Notes: generated by a model not told the origin, from the sequence alone. Counted from the first letter of the stretch, positions 38,067 through 47,762 are shown. The stretch: DNA of 64,000 nucleotides from JALZKA01 sp963753385 (GCA_963753385.1 CAVWCC010000005.1:372001-436000), one strand, 5' to 3'. Made by a program: numbers and translations.

Positions 38067-39047
38067 ATGGACCTGGAGCTCTTGGAGCGGACCCTCGCCG
38101 AGCGTGGTCAGCCCGGCTACCGCGCCGCGCAGGTCTGGGAGTGGGCCGCCCGTGGCGCCGAGTCCTATGAGGAGATGACGAACCTCCCGGCGGGCCTCCG
38201 GCACCAGCTCGAAGGCACCGTTCCCTACTCGACCCTCGAGCTCCAGCGCGAGGCGCGCTCGAAGGACGGCACGGTCAAGGCGCTGTTCCGGACGGCCGAC
38301 GGCCGCCCGATCGAGGCGGTCCTGATGCGCTATCGGGACGGGCGGCGCTCGATCTGCGTCTCCTCGCAGTCGGGCTGCCCCCTCACCTGCACGTTCTGCG
38401 CAACCGGGCAGATGAAGTTCGGGCGCAACCTGACCGCCGCCGAGATCGTCGACCAGGCGCTCCACTTCCGGCGCCTCGATGCGGTCGACCACTGCGTGTT
38501 CATGGGGATGGGCGAGCCGATGATGAACCTGGATGCGGTCCTCGAGGCCTGCCGGCGCCTGCCCGACATCGGGATCACCCACCGCCGGACGGCGATCTCG
38601 ACCGTTGGCTGGGTCCCGGGGATCGAGCGGCTCACCGAGTGCGAGATGCCGATCCGCCTCGCGCTCTCCCTGCACGCGCCGAACGATGCCCTCCGCTCGG
38701 AGCTGATGCCGGTCAACGAGCGCTACCCGCTCGCGGACGTCCTCGCCGCCTGCCACCGCTACCACCGCGCCCGGCGCCGGATGGTGTTCGTCGAATACGT
38801 GATGCTGGCCGGCGTCAACGACACGCGGGATATCGCCGCTGAGCTCGCCACGATCCTCGACCCGCGGGTCTTCAAGCTCAACCTGATCCCGTACAACCCG
38901 ACGGGGGGCGAGTTCGAGGGCTCCGATCGAGCGGCCATCCACGCCTTCAAGGCTGCGCTCGAGCGGGGTGGCCTGCGGGCCACCGTGCGGCTGACGCGTG
39001 GCCGCGACATCGACGCGGCCTGCGGCCAGCTCGCGGCCAAGGGTTAG
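38067..39047 (+). CDS. rlmN: 23S rRNA (adenine-C2)-methyltransferase RlmN
   Basis: RlmN is a radical-SAM enzyme that methylates C2 of A2503 in 23S rRNA and A37 in some tRNAs. The [4Fe-4S] CxxxCxxC motif is C104, C108 and C111 in SGCPLTCTFCATGQ. The SAM-binding FMGMGEPMMN lies near residue 153 and AISTVGWVPGI near 183. The C-terminal catalytic Cys is C320 in DAACGQLA. The length (326) is close to the family norm. ATG 38067 is the start, and its stop overlaps the convergent antiporter stop (TTAG). Confidence 0.96.
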   Translation: MDLELLERTLAERGQPGYRAAQVWEWAARGAESYEEMTNLPAGLRHQLEGTVPYSTLELQREARSKDGTVKALFRTADGRPIEAVLMRYRDGRRSICVSSQSGCPLTCTFCATGQMKFGRNLTAAEIVDQALHFRRLDAVDHCVFMGMGEPMMNLDAVLEACRRLPDIGITHRRTAISTVGWVPGIERLTECEMPIRLALSLHAPNDALRSELMPVNERYPLADVLAACHRYHRARRRMVFVEYVMLAGVNDTRDIAAELATILDPRVFKLNLIPYNPTGGEFEGSDRAAIHAFKAALERGGLRATVRLTRGRDIDAACGQLAAKG

Positions 39048-40237
39048 CCGGGGTCTCCCTCCTCGGCCACGCCGAGCGCGCGCGCCACCGGCCGCGCGGT
39101 CAGGCCGTAGACGAGCACCGTCACCGCCACGACGAAGAACGTGATGGGCACGAGCTTGTGGGCGTCGGCGACGCCCTGCGCGACCAGGCTCAGCTCGAAC
39201 GCCGATGCCGTTGAGGCGGCGACGATCCCGCGGGGCATCATCCAGGCGACAAGGCCGCGCTCACCGCTGCTGAGCGCTGTCCCGAGCGTGCCCACGACGG
39301 CGGCCAGCGGCCTGATCAGCAGGATCAGAACCGCCACGAAGGCGACCGCCTCCCAGCCAAGCTGGATCACGCGATCCGGGTCGACACGCGCCGCGAGGAC
39401 GATGAACAGGATCCCGATCAGGAGGCTGGTCAGCGTGGTGACGAAGTCGTGGGCCTCGCGCTCGATGTCCTCCCGACGGTGGGCGAGCGTGACCCCCATC
39501 GCGATCGCCGCGACCAACCCGGCGTCCTCCTTCAGCTCGCTCGCGACAGCCACCGCGACGAGGACGAGTGCGAGCAGGATCGACGACTCGAGCGAGGCCG
39601 ACAGCTTCTTGTCGCGAAGCGCGAGGATCGCCGGCCCGGCGGCTGCGATCCCGACGGCCGCACCGACGCCAACCGTCGCCAGGAACGGTCCCAACTGAAA
39701 CTCGCTCGCGCCGGTCGAGATCGCGCCGAACGCGAGCACTGCGAAGATCGCGCCCACCGGGTCGATCAGGATCCCCTCCCACTTCAGGATCACGCCCACG
39801 CGCTCGGTCGGGCGAACGTGCGCCAGCAGTGGCAGGACGACGGTCGGCCCCGAGAGCGAGAGGACCGCCCCGAGCAGGATCGCCATCCGGGTCTCGAGGC
39901 CGAGCAGGAGGACGGCCGCCACCGCGATCAGCGCCCATGTAACCGCGAACCCGGCTGTCAGCAGGCGCGCCACCACCGCGCCGGCCCCGCCCTCGAGCTC
40001 CTCGCGCCGAAGCAGGAGCGAGCCCTCGAAGAGGATCACGCCCACCGCGAGCTCGACCATCGGGTCGATCAGGTCGCCGAACAGCTCGTTGGGATCGATC
40101 GCGTCGATCACGTACGGGCCCAGCAGCACGCCGGCCGCCAGCAGCGGGACGATCGCGGGCATCCTCAGCCGCAGGGCGACGACCTGGGACCCCACCGCGG
40201 CGGCGACGATGATTGCGATGGCCAGTGCGTCGTCCAC
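39044..40237 (-). CDS. Cation/proton antiporter (CPA1, NhaP-like)
   Basis: A 397-residue membrane antiporter of the NhaP-like CPA1 type, likely exchanging Na+ or K+ for H+. About 12 hydrophobic segments are seen. The core transport sequence is LSLSGPTVVLPLLAHVRPTE and VGVILKWEGILIDPVGAIFA near residue 130, with the ion-site acidic residue in the latter. There is no C-terminal TrkA domain. It ends by overlapping rlmN and begins at ATG 40237, divergent from the RDD gene. Confidence 0.9.
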   Translation of the reverse strand: MDDALAIAIIVAAAVGSQVVALRLRMPAIVPLLAAGVLLGPYVIDAIDPNELFGDLIDPMVELAVGVILFEGSLLLRREELEGGAGAVVARLLTAGFAVTWALIAVAAVLLLGLETRMAILLGAVLSLSGPTVVLPLLAHVRPTERVGVILKWEGILIDPVGAIFAVLAFGAISTGASEFQLGPFLATVGVGAAVGIAAAGPAILALRDKKLSASLESSILLALVLVAVAVASELKEDAGLVAAIAMGVTLAHRREDIEREAHDFVTTLTSLLIGILFIVLAARVDPDRVIQLGWEAVAFVAVLILLIRPLAAVVGTLGTALSSGERGLVAWMMPRGIVAASTASAFELSLVAQGVADAHKLVPITFFVVAVTVLVYGLTARPVARALGVAEEGDPG

Positions 40238-40305
40238 GTTCCTCCCGGGCGTGAGAGCCTAGACCGCCCGGGAACCAGCCGACGCTCGGCCTAGATTCTC
40301 AGCCG

Positions 40306-41280
40306 ATGGCGGATCCGCCGAAACGCCGGCCCTCGCTGGCAGCACGCGTGCTCGGGGGCGGCGCGCGCGGGGCGCGGGCAGTGGCGGGCGCAACGGGGAT
40401 CGACGACGCGGTCGAGCTCGCGACCGAGGAGGCGATCGTCCAGGCGCTGGAGAGCCCAGCGGTGGAGCGCGCCCTGATCAGGGTCCTGGAGTCGCCTGGC
40501 AGCGAGGAGGCCGTGAAGCGCCTGCTCGCAAGCCCGGGGGTCGAACGGGCACTCGTCGACGTGCTCGACAGCCAACTCGTCGACAAGTTGGTCGACCGGC
40601 TGCTCGAGAGCGACGAGATCCAGAAGCTGATCAAGCGCATCGCCGAGTCGCCCGAGATCCGGACCGCGCTGACCTCGCAGGGCGTCGGCCTGCTCGAGGA
40701 CCTCGGCCGGCAGGTGCGCGGGATCGCGCACCGGCTCGACGGGGCGGCCGAGCGGGTGGCCCGCCGGCTGGTGCGGAAGCCGCAGCGCACCGAGCCCACC
40801 GACAACGCCGGGCTGGTCACGCGAGGCCTTGGTCTCGTGATCGATGCCGCGATCATCAATGCTGCGTTCATCGTGATCTCGGCGGTATTCGCCTTTGCGG
40901 CCTCCGCGTTGTTTCCGGATTCCGATGTCACGACGGGGGGAACCCTCGTCCTGGGAGCAACGACGTGGTTGCTGATCCTGTCCGGCTATCTGCTGTTCTT
41001 CTGGACGCTCGCCGGCCAGACCCCGGGAATGCGCCTACTCGGGATCCGGCTGGTCGACTCTGCCGGGGCTCCGCGCCTCAGCCCAGGGACCGCGATCCGC
41101 CGGCTGGTGTGGACGGTGATCGCAATCATCCCCTTCGGACTCGGGTTCCTGATCGTGCTCGTGTCGGACCGCCGTCGCGCCCTCCAGGACCGGAGAGTCA
41201 ACACGGAGGTGATCCTCGTCGACCGCGACGGCCACCCGGAATCCGCCTCGCGCCGCGCGGCGATTCAACCGGCACGTTAG
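40306..41280 (+). CDS. RDD-family membrane protein with long helical N-region
   Basis: A 324-residue protein with two parts. The first 160 residues are a charged helical region with repeated 'alESPaVERALirvLESP' units (ESPAVERALIRVLESPGSEE; LASPGVERALVDVLDS). The RDD domain follows, with membrane helices at about residues 175-200 and 215-235, then AGQTPGMRLLGIRLVDSAGA and a third helix. RDD proteins are membrane proteins of loosely defined, possibly transport or stress, roles. The repeated N-terminal helices are unusual and may form a coiled coil. Confidence 0.8.
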   Translation: MADPPKRRPSLAARVLGGGARGARAVAGATGIDDAVELATEEAIVQALESPAVERALIRVLESPGSEEAVKRLLASPGVERALVDVLDSQLVDKLVDRLLESDEIQKLIKRIAESPEIRTALTSQGVGLLEDLGRQVRGIAHRLDGAAERVARRLVRKPQRTEPTDNAGLVTRGLGLVIDAAIINAAFIVISAVFAFAASALFPDSDVTTGGTLVLGATTWLLILSGYLLFFWTLAGQTPGMRLLGIRLVDSAGAPRLSPGTAIRRLVWTVIAIIPFGLGFLIVLVSDRRRALQDRRVNTEVILVDRDGHPESASRRAAIQPAR

Positions 41281-41343
41281 GTTCTTAGCGTCCGTTTCGG
41301 TTCGCTTGAGAATCGGGAAAGCTGGCGGCGCCAGGCTGCCGCG

Positions 41344-42072
41344 ATGACGATTTCACGACAGATCAACCGCCGCCAGGCGTTGGCCGGGATCGGCTCGGTC
41401 AGCCTCGGCGCCCTGCTGGCGGCCTGCGGGTCCGACGACGACGCGACGACCACCAACGTCGCGACCAGCGAGGGCACGGAGACGACGGTCCAGTCACGGA
41501 GCGGCTCGAACCTCGCCGACCTGTTCGACGAAAGCTCCGCCTGCACGCTCACGGCTGAGCAGACCGAAGGCCCGTACTACTTCGACGTCGACAAGATCCG
41601 CAGCGACGTGCGCGAGGACCGCGATGGCGCCGAGCTCCGGCTCGCGATCCGCGTGCGCGACGCCGAGAGCTGCGAGGGGCTCCGGAACGCAGTGGTCGAG
41701 ATCTGGCACGCCGACGCGGGCGGCGTCTACTCGGGCTTCGACGCCGGCGCCGGCGAGGATTTCCTGCGCGGCGCGCAGGTCACCGACGCCGACGGCATCG
41801 TCGAGTTCACGACCGTCTACCCCGGCTGGTACGTCGGCCGCACGCCGCACATCCACGCCAAGGTGCACGTCGACAACGCGACCGCGCTGACCACGCAGCT
41901 CTACTTCGTCGACGAAACCTCGACCGCGGTGTACGAAGGCGGCTCGCCCTACCAGGGCGACGAGGGCCGGGTCACGAACGACGCCGACATGATCTTCGAC
42001 GAGTCGCTCCTGCTCGACCTCTCGGAGGAGGGCGAGGGCTACCTCGGCACCATCTCGTTCGACGTGGCCTGA
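41344..42072 (+). CDS. Exported lipoprotein-type intradiol dioxygenase
   Basis: A 242-residue intradiol ring-cleavage dioxygenase-like protein that appears to be exported. The N-terminus has a twin-arginine motif (INRRQALAG) and a lipobox Cys at residue 28 (LLAACGSDD), then a Thr/Ser-rich linker. The catalytic domain has the four Fe(III) ligands expected for this family: Y129 (GGVYSG), Y163 (GWYVG), H169 and H171 (TPHIHAKVH). Cytosolic catechol dioxygenases lack the signal. The substrate is unknown but is presumably an extracellular aromatic. No lesion is seen. Confidence 0.88.
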   Translation: MTISRQINRRQALAGIGSVSLGALLAACGSDDDATTTNVATSEGTETTVQSRSGSNLADLFDESSACTLTAEQTEGPYYFDVDKIRSDVREDRDGAELRLAIRVRDAESCEGLRNAVVEIWHADAGGVYSGFDAGAGEDFLRGAQVTDADGIVEFTTVYPGWYVGRTPHIHAKVHVDNATALTTQLYFVDETSTAVYEGGSPYQGDEGRVTNDADMIFDESLLLDLSEEGEGYLGTISFDVA

Positions 42073-42079
42073 GCGCGCG

Positions 42080-43813
42080 TCAGCCCTTGCGCTTCGGGGC
42101 GTAGAGGTCGGTGACGGTGCCCTCGGCGCGCTCGGCCGCGAGCATCACGGTCTCCGAAAGCGTCGGGTGCGGGTGGATCGTGAGCCCGAGGTCCTCTGCA
42201 TCGGCTCCCATCTCGATCGCGAGCGTCGCCTCGGCGACGAGGTCGCCCGCGTTGACGCCGACGATCCCGGCGCCGAGCACCCGCCTCGACTCGGGGTCGA
42301 TCAGCAGCTTCGTCTGGCCCTCGGGGCGGGCGAGGCCGAGGGCGCGGCCCGAGACCTGCCAGGGAATGATCGCCTTCTCGTACTCGGTTCCGGCCTGGAC
42401 CGCCTCGGCCTCGGTCAGCCCGGTCCACGCGACCTCGGGATCCGTGTAGGCCACCGACGGAATCGCCATCGGCTCGAAGGCGACGTTCATGCCGGCGATC
42501 ACCTCGGCCGCGGCCTTGCCCTCGTGGGAGGCCTTGTGGGCGAGCATCGGGCCGCCCGCGATGTCGCCGATCGCGTAGATGTGGGCGACGTTCGTGCGCC
42601 GCTGGGGGTCGACCGGGATCTCGCCGTTGTCCTCGACCTTGACGCCCGCCTTGTCGAGGTCGAGCTGGTCGCCGTTCGCGCGGCGGCCGACCGCGACGAG
42701 GACGCGGTCGTACGTCTGCGGGTCGGGCGCCTCGTCGCCCTCGAACGTCACCCCGATCCCCTTCTTGCCGGCCTCGGCTGAGACCACCTTGGTCGCGAGC
42801 ATGATCGCCTCGTAGCGCTCGGCGATGTGCTTGTGGAGCGGCTTGACGAGGTCGGGGTCGCACTCGGGGATCAGCTGGTCGGTCAGCTCGACCACCGAGA
42901 TCCTGCTCCCGAGCGCCGAGTACATCGCCGCGACCTCGAGGCCGATTATCCCGCCCCCGATCACCAGGAGGCGCTCGGGGATGTCCTCCAGCTCCAGGGC
43001 GCCGGTCGAGTCGAAGACCCGCTCATCGTCGGGCAGCATCGGCAGCGTTGCGGCGCGCGAGCCGGCAGCGATCACGCAGTGGTCGAATTCGATCTCGGCG
43101 CCGTCGACGTCGACAGCACGGTCGGACTTGAACCTGGCGGTCCCGCGAACGACCTCGACCTTGCGCTGCTTGGCGAGCCCGTCGAGGCCCCCGGTCAGCT
43201 TTCCAACCACCTCGTCCTTCCAGCCGCGCAGAGCGTCGAGGTCGATCTTGGGCGCCCCGAACTTGACCCCGAAGCTTCCGGCCTCCTCGGCCTCCGAAAT
43301 CACCCGCGCCGCGTGCAGCACTGCCTTCGAGGGGATGCAGCCGACGTTCAGGCAGACGCCACCCAGCGTGTCGTCGCGCTCGACCAGCGTCACCTCGAGG
43401 CCGAGGTCAGCGGCCCGGAACGCGGCGGTGTACCCGCCGACGCCGGAGCCGATGACGAGAACGCGCTGTCCCGCCGGAGCCTCAGCCGGCTTAGCCGGCT
43501 CCGCCTCGGGCTTCGCCTCTGCCTGCTGCGTGCTGCCTGCCGCCTGCTCGGCCTCCGCTTCGCCTTCGCCTGGCGCTTCGCCTTCGGCCTCCTCGAGCTC
43601 CAGGATCGGCGTCCCCTCGGAAACCGTGTCGTCGATCGCGACGAGGACCTCCGTGACCTTGCCCGCCGCGGGCGCCGGCACGTCCATCGTCGCCTTGTCG
43701 GACTCGAGCGTGACGAGCGGGTCCTCGGGCGCGACCTCATCACCGGCCTTCACGTGGATCTCGATCACGGGCACGTCCGCGAAGTCGCCGATGTCCGGGA
43801 CCGTGACCCGCAT
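42080..43813 (-). CDS. lpdA: Dihydrolipoyl dehydrogenase with N-terminal lipoyl domain (E3)
   Basis: The flavoprotein E3 of the pyruvate dehydrogenase complex, which reoxidises dihydrolipoamide with NAD+. Residues 1-80 are a biotinyl-lipoyl domain with the modified Lys in LESDKATMDVP. An Ala/Glu/Pro linker and the E3 core follow: FAD motif VLVIGSGVGGYTAAF, redox disulfide GGVCLNVGCIPSKA, NAD motif LLVIGGGIIGLEVAAM and the active-site His in HPHPTLSE. At 577 residues it is longer than plain E3 because of the lipoyl domain. It starts one base after the aceF stop overlap (TGATG). Confidence 0.96.
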   Translation of the reverse strand: MRVTVPDIGDFADVPVIEIHVKAGDEVAPEDPLVTLESDKATMDVPAPAAGKVTEVLVAIDDTVSEGTPILELEEAEGEAPGEGEAEAEQAAGSTQQAEAKPEAEPAKPAEAPAGQRVLVIGSGVGGYTAAFRAADLGLEVTLVERDDTLGGVCLNVGCIPSKAVLHAARVISEAEEAGSFGVKFGAPKIDLDALRGWKDEVVGKLTGGLDGLAKQRKVEVVRGTARFKSDRAVDVDGAEIEFDHCVIAAGSRAATLPMLPDDERVFDSTGALELEDIPERLLVIGGGIIGLEVAAMYSALGSRISVVELTDQLIPECDPDLVKPLHKHIAERYEAIMLATKVVSAEAGKKGIGVTFEGDEAPDPQTYDRVLVAVGRRANGDQLDLDKAGVKVEDNGEIPVDPQRRTNVAHIYAIGDIAGGPMLAHKASHEGKAAAEVIAGMNVAFEPMAIPSVAYTDPEVAWTGLTEAEAVQAGTEYEKAIIPWQVSGRALGLARPEGQTKLLIDPESRRVLGAGIVGVNAGDLVAEATLAIEMGADAEDLGLTIHPHPTLSETVMLAAERAEGTVTDLYAPKRKG

Positions 43814-45123
43814 CAGAGAAGCACCCTCCTTAGGTCGGCGAGCTCACCGGAGAGGTGTGTCACGAACCGGGCAGCCGCGGCGCCGTCGACCACGCGGTGG
43901 TCGTAGGAGAGCGACAGCGGCAGCATCAGGCGAGGCTCGAACGTCTCCGTCTCCTTGTTCCAGACCGGCTGGATCTTCGAGCGGCTGACGCCGAGGATCG
44001 CGACGTCGGGCGCGTTCACGATCGGCGTGAAGCTGGTGCCGCCGATCCCGCCAAGCGACGAGATCGAGAAGGTCGAGCCGCGCATCTCCTCGGCCGAGAT
44101 CTTGCCCTCCCGCGCCTTGCCGGACAGCTCAGTCAGGTCGGCCGCGATCTCAAGCAACCCCTTGCGGTCGGCGTCCTTGATCACCGGCACGAGCAGCCCC
44201 TGCGGCGTGTCGGCGGCGAACCCGATGTTGTAGTAGCGCTTCACCACCAGCTCGTCGCCGTCGAGCGACGAGTTGAAGTCCGGGAACTGCTTCAGCGATC
44301 CGACGCAGGCCTTCACGAGCAGCGCGACCATCGTCACCTTCACGTCCTGCTGCTCGGCGTTGATCTGCTTCCGGAACGCCTCGAGGTCGGTGATGTCGGC
44401 CTCGTCGTTCTGGGTGACGTGCGGGATCATCACCCAGTTGCGGGCGATGTTCGGGCCGCTGATCTTCTTGATCCGGCTCAGCGGCACGCGCTCGACCTCG
44501 CCGTACTTCTCGAAGTCGACCTTCGGCCAGGGCGCGATGTCGAGGCCCGGGATCGCAGCGCCCTCGGCCGGCGCGGCGGCGGGCCGCTCCTTGGCCTGCT
44601 TGACATCGTCCTTGGTGATCCGGCCCTTGCGGCCGGTCCCCATCACGCCGGCGAGGTCGATCCCCATCTCGCGCGCCATCCGGCGCACGGAGGGACTCGC
44701 ATAAACCGGCCCGCCATCGCGAGACCCGGATTCCCGGACACTATGTCCGGTTTCTCGGGTTTCGACGCTCGGGGGCCCTGCGGCCTCGGCCGCCGGCGCG
44801 GTCTCGGGCGCCGGCGCGGCTTCGTCGCCGTCACTGCCTTCGGCGGTTTCGGGTTCCGCGACGGCCTCGGCCTCCGCGCCGTCTTCGGCCGCCTCCACCG
44901 TCAGCAGCACCGACCCCTCCGAGACCTCGTCGCCAACCGACACCCGCAGCTCCGCCACCTTCCCCGCGAACGGCGCCGGCACGTCCATCGTCGCCTTGTC
45001 CGACTCGAGGGTGACGAGCGGGTCCTCGGGCGCGACGGAATCGCCCGCCTTCACGTGGATCTCGATCACCGGCACGTCCTCGAAGTCTCCGATGTCGGGG
45101 ACGGTGACCTCGCGCGCCGCCAT
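43813..45123 (-). CDS. aceF: Dihydrolipoamide acetyltransferase (E2)
   Basis: E2 forms the core of the pyruvate dehydrogenase complex and transfers acetyl groups to CoA. The 436 residues contain a lipoyl domain at 1-80, with LESDKATMDVP. A linker leads to the peripheral E1/E3-binding domain YASPSVRRMAREMGIDLAGV (about 140-175). The catalytic domain holds SLSYDHRVVDGAAAARFV, with the active-site His in DHRVVDG. The lipoyl domain is nearly identical to that of the adjacent E3. It overlaps aceE and lpdA by one base at each end, so all three are translated together. Confidence 0.96.
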   Translation of the reverse strand: MAAREVTVPDIGDFEDVPVIEIHVKAGDSVAPEDPLVTLESDKATMDVPAPFAGKVAELRVSVGDEVSEGSVLLTVEAAEDGAEAEAVAEPETAEGSDGDEAAPAPETAPAAEAAGPPSVETRETGHSVRESGSRDGGPVYASPSVRRMAREMGIDLAGVMGTGRKGRITKDDVKQAKERPAAAPAEGAAIPGLDIAPWPKVDFEKYGEVERVPLSRIKKISGPNIARNWVMIPHVTQNDEADITDLEAFRKQINAEQQDVKVTMVALLVKACVGSLKQFPDFNSSLDGDELVVKRYYNIGFAADTPQGLLVPVIKDADRKGLLEIAADLTELSGKAREGKISAEEMRGSTFSISSLGGIGGTSFTPIVNAPDVAILGVSRSKIQPVWNKETETFEPRLMLPLSLSYDHRVVDGAAAARFVTHLSGELADLRRVLL

Positions 45124-47762
45124 CAGCTCACCGCGGGGTCGGTTGCTCCGGCATCGATCTCATATGTCCGGATCGCGTCCTCAACCACCGAGCGCTCGAC
45201 CTCGCCGTCGGCGGCCAGGGCGTCGAGCGCTGCGACCACCACGTGGTGGCGGTCGACCTCGAAGAAGCGGCGCAGGTGCCGGCGGAAGTCGCTGCGCCCA
45301 AAGCCGTCGGTGCCCAGGACCTCGTAGCGGCCCGGGACCCAGGCGCGGATCCCGTCCGGGAGCGCCTTCATGTAGTCGCTCGCGGCAACGACCGGCGCGG
45401 TGCTCTCGCCCAGGCACGTGGCGACCCACGGCTCGCCGGACTCGCCGCGCAGCCGCTCCTCGCGGTCGCGCTCCAGGCCGTCGCGGCGCAGCTCCGTGTA
45501 GCTCGTGACGCTCCAGACCTCGGCGGGGATCTCGAAGTCCTGGCCGAGGAGCTCGGCGGCGGCCTCGACCTCGCGCAGAATCGTTCCCGAGCCCAGCAGC
45601 CGCACCCGGGCGCCGTCGATCTCGCGGATCCGGTGCATGCCGCGCAGGATGCCCTCCTCGGCGCCCTCAGGCAGCGGCGGGTGCCGGTAGTTCTCGTTCA
45701 TGATCGTCAGGTAGTAGAAGACGTCCTCCTGCTCGGCGACCATGCGCCGCAGGCCGTCGTGAACGATGACCGCCAGCTCGTAGGCGTAGGCGGGGTCGTA
45801 GGAGATGCAGTTGGGGACCGTTGCCGAGAGCACGTGGCTGTGCCCGTCCTCGTGCTGGAGGCCCTCGCCGTTCAGCGTGGTCCGCCCGGCGGTGCCGCCG
45901 AGCAGGAAGCCGCGAGCCCGGTTGTCGCCCGCCGCCCAGGCGAGGTCTCCGATCCGCTGGAAGCCGAACATCGAGTAGAAGAGGAAGAACGGAACCATCT
46001 GGACCGCGTGGTTCGAGTACGAGGTGGCGGCCGCGATCCAGGACGAGAACGCCCCGGCCTCGGTGATGCCCTCCTGCAGCACCTGCCCCTGCTGGTCCTC
46101 GCGGTAGAACATCAGCTGCCCGGCGTCCTCCGGCTCGTAGAGCTGGCCGACGTGCGAGTAGATGCCGAGCTGGCGGAACATCCCCTCCATTCCGAACGTG
46201 CGCGATTCGTCGGCAACGATCGGCACGATGCGCGGGCCGAGCGTCTTGTCCCGCAGCAGCGCCGCCAGGATCCGCACGAATGCCATCGTCGACGAGATCT
46301 CGCGCTCGCCCGTTCCGTCGAGCTGGGACTGGAAGGTCTCGAGCGGGGGCACCTCGAGCGGCACCTCCACGCGCCGCCGGCGCTGCGGCAGGTAGCCGCC
46401 CAGCGCCTTGCGGCGCTCCTGGAGGTACCTGATCTCCGGTGAGTCGTCGGGGGGCTTGTGGAACGCGACCTCGCGGACATCCTCGTCGGTGATGTCGAGC
46501 TCGAACCGGTCGCGGAAGGCGCGCAGGGCCTCCTCGTTCATCTTCTTCTGCTGGTGGGTGATGTTCTGGCCCTCGCCGGCCTCACCCATCCCGTAGCCCT
46601 TGATGGTCTTCGCGAGGACCACGGTCGGCCGCTGGGTCGCACCCTGCGCCGCCGCGTACGCCGCATAGACCTTCCGAGCGTCGTGGCCGCCGCGGTTGAG
46701 CGCCCAGATCTCCTCGTCGGTCATGTCCTTGACGCGCTCGGCGAGCTCCGGGTACTTGCCGAAGAACTTCTCGCGCACGTAGGCGCCGTGGCGCGCCTTG
46801 TACGTCTGGTACTCCCCGTCGACGGCCTCCTCCATCCGGCGCACCAGCAGGCCGTCCTCGTCGGCCTCAAGCAGCGGATCCCAGCGGTCGCCCCAGATCA
46901 CCTTGATCACGTTCCATCCGGCGCCGCGGAAGATCGTCTCCAGGACCTGGATGATCTTCCCGTTCCCATGCACCGGGCCGTCGAGGCGCTGCAGGTTGCA
47001 GTTGACGACGAACACGAGGTTGCTGAGCTTCTCGCGGCCCGCGAGGGCGATCGCGCCAAGCGACTCCGGCTCGTCGGTCTCGCCGTCGCCGAGGAAGCAC
47101 CACACCTTGCGCTTCGAGGTGTCCGTGATGCCGCGGTCCGTCAGGTAGCGCATGAACCGCGCCTGGTAGATGGCCATGATCGGGCCGAGCCCCATCGAGA
47201 CGGTCGGGAACTGCCAGAAGTCGGGCATCAGCCACGGGTGCGGGTAGGACGCGATTCCGCCCGGCCGCGACACCTCCTGGCGGAACCCGTCCAGCTGCTC
47301 CTCGGTGAGCCGCCCCTCGAGATACGCCCGGGCGTAGATCCCTGGCGACGAGTGGCCCTGGATATAGACGAGGTCGCCACCGTGGTCCTCGGACGGCGCG
47401 TGCCAGAAGTGGTTGAAGCCGATCTCGTAGAGGAGCGCCGCGGACTGGTAGCTCGCGATGTGGCCGCCGAGCTCCGACGACTCCTTGTTGGCGCGCAGGA
47501 CGGTGGCGATCGCGTTCCAGCGAATCAGCGAGCGCACCCGGCGCTCCATCGCCGGGTCGCCCGGTAGCGGCGGCTCCTCCTCGCGGGGGATCGTGTTGAC
47601 GTACGGAGTCGGGCCGACGTACTCGATCGCGGCGCCCTTCAGGCGGGCCCGCTCGACCACCCGCTCAACGAGATCGTGGGCGCGCCGCGGGCCGTCGCGC
47701 TGGACGACCGCATCGAGGGCCTCGAGCCACTCCTCAGTCTCGACCGCGTCGATATCAGCCAC
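45123..47762 (-). CDS. aceE: Pyruvate dehydrogenase E1, homodimeric type
   Basis: AceE decarboxylates pyruvate with thiamine diphosphate and passes the acetyl group to E2. The 879-residue length is that of homodimeric E1, as in actinobacteria and enterobacteria. The thiamine-binding segment is WCFLGDGETDEPESLGAIAL, with GDG near residue 226 and the paired NLVFVVNCNLQRLDGPV. The transketolase-like C-half includes GEGLQHEDGHSHVLSATVPN. It is the first gene of the operon with aceF and lpdA. The 45 bases between its start and the arsM stop show nothing recognisable. Confidence 0.96.
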   Translation of the reverse strand: MADIDAVETEEWLEALDAVVQRDGPRRAHDLVERVVERARLKGAAIEYVGPTPYVNTIPREEEPPLPGDPAMERRVRSLIRWNAIATVLRANKESSELGGHIASYQSAALLYEIGFNHFWHAPSEDHGGDLVYIQGHSSPGIYARAYLEGRLTEEQLDGFRQEVSRPGGIASYPHPWLMPDFWQFPTVSMGLGPIMAIYQARFMRYLTDRGITDTSKRKVWCFLGDGETDEPESLGAIALAGREKLSNLVFVVNCNLQRLDGPVHGNGKIIQVLETIFRGAGWNVIKVIWGDRWDPLLEADEDGLLVRRMEEAVDGEYQTYKARHGAYVREKFFGKYPELAERVKDMTDEEIWALNRGGHDARKVYAAYAAAQGATQRPTVVLAKTIKGYGMGEAGEGQNITHQQKKMNEEALRAFRDRFELDITDEDVREVAFHKPPDDSPEIRYLQERRKALGGYLPQRRRRVEVPLEVPPLETFQSQLDGTGEREISSTMAFVRILAALLRDKTLGPRIVPIVADESRTFGMEGMFRQLGIYSHVGQLYEPEDAGQLMFYREDQQGQVLQEGITEAGAFSSWIAAATSYSNHAVQMVPFFLFYSMFGFQRIGDLAWAAGDNRARGFLLGGTAGRTTLNGEGLQHEDGHSHVLSATVPNCISYDPAYAYELAVIVHDGLRRMVAEQEDVFYYLTIMNENYRHPPLPEGAEEGILRGMHRIREIDGARVRLLGSGTILREVEAAAELLGQDFEIPAEVWSVTSYTELRRDGLERDREERLRGESGEPWVATCLGESTAPVVAASDYMKALPDGIRAWVPGRYEVLGTDGFGRSDFRRHLRRFFEVDRHHVVVAALDALAADGEVERSVVEDAIRTYEIDAGATDPAVS

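Noticed and set aside
43480..43580. A low-complexity repeat resembling the 52-bp element
   Set aside because: It encodes the Ala/Glu/Pro linker of the E3 lipoyl domain; the likeness comes from similar codons.
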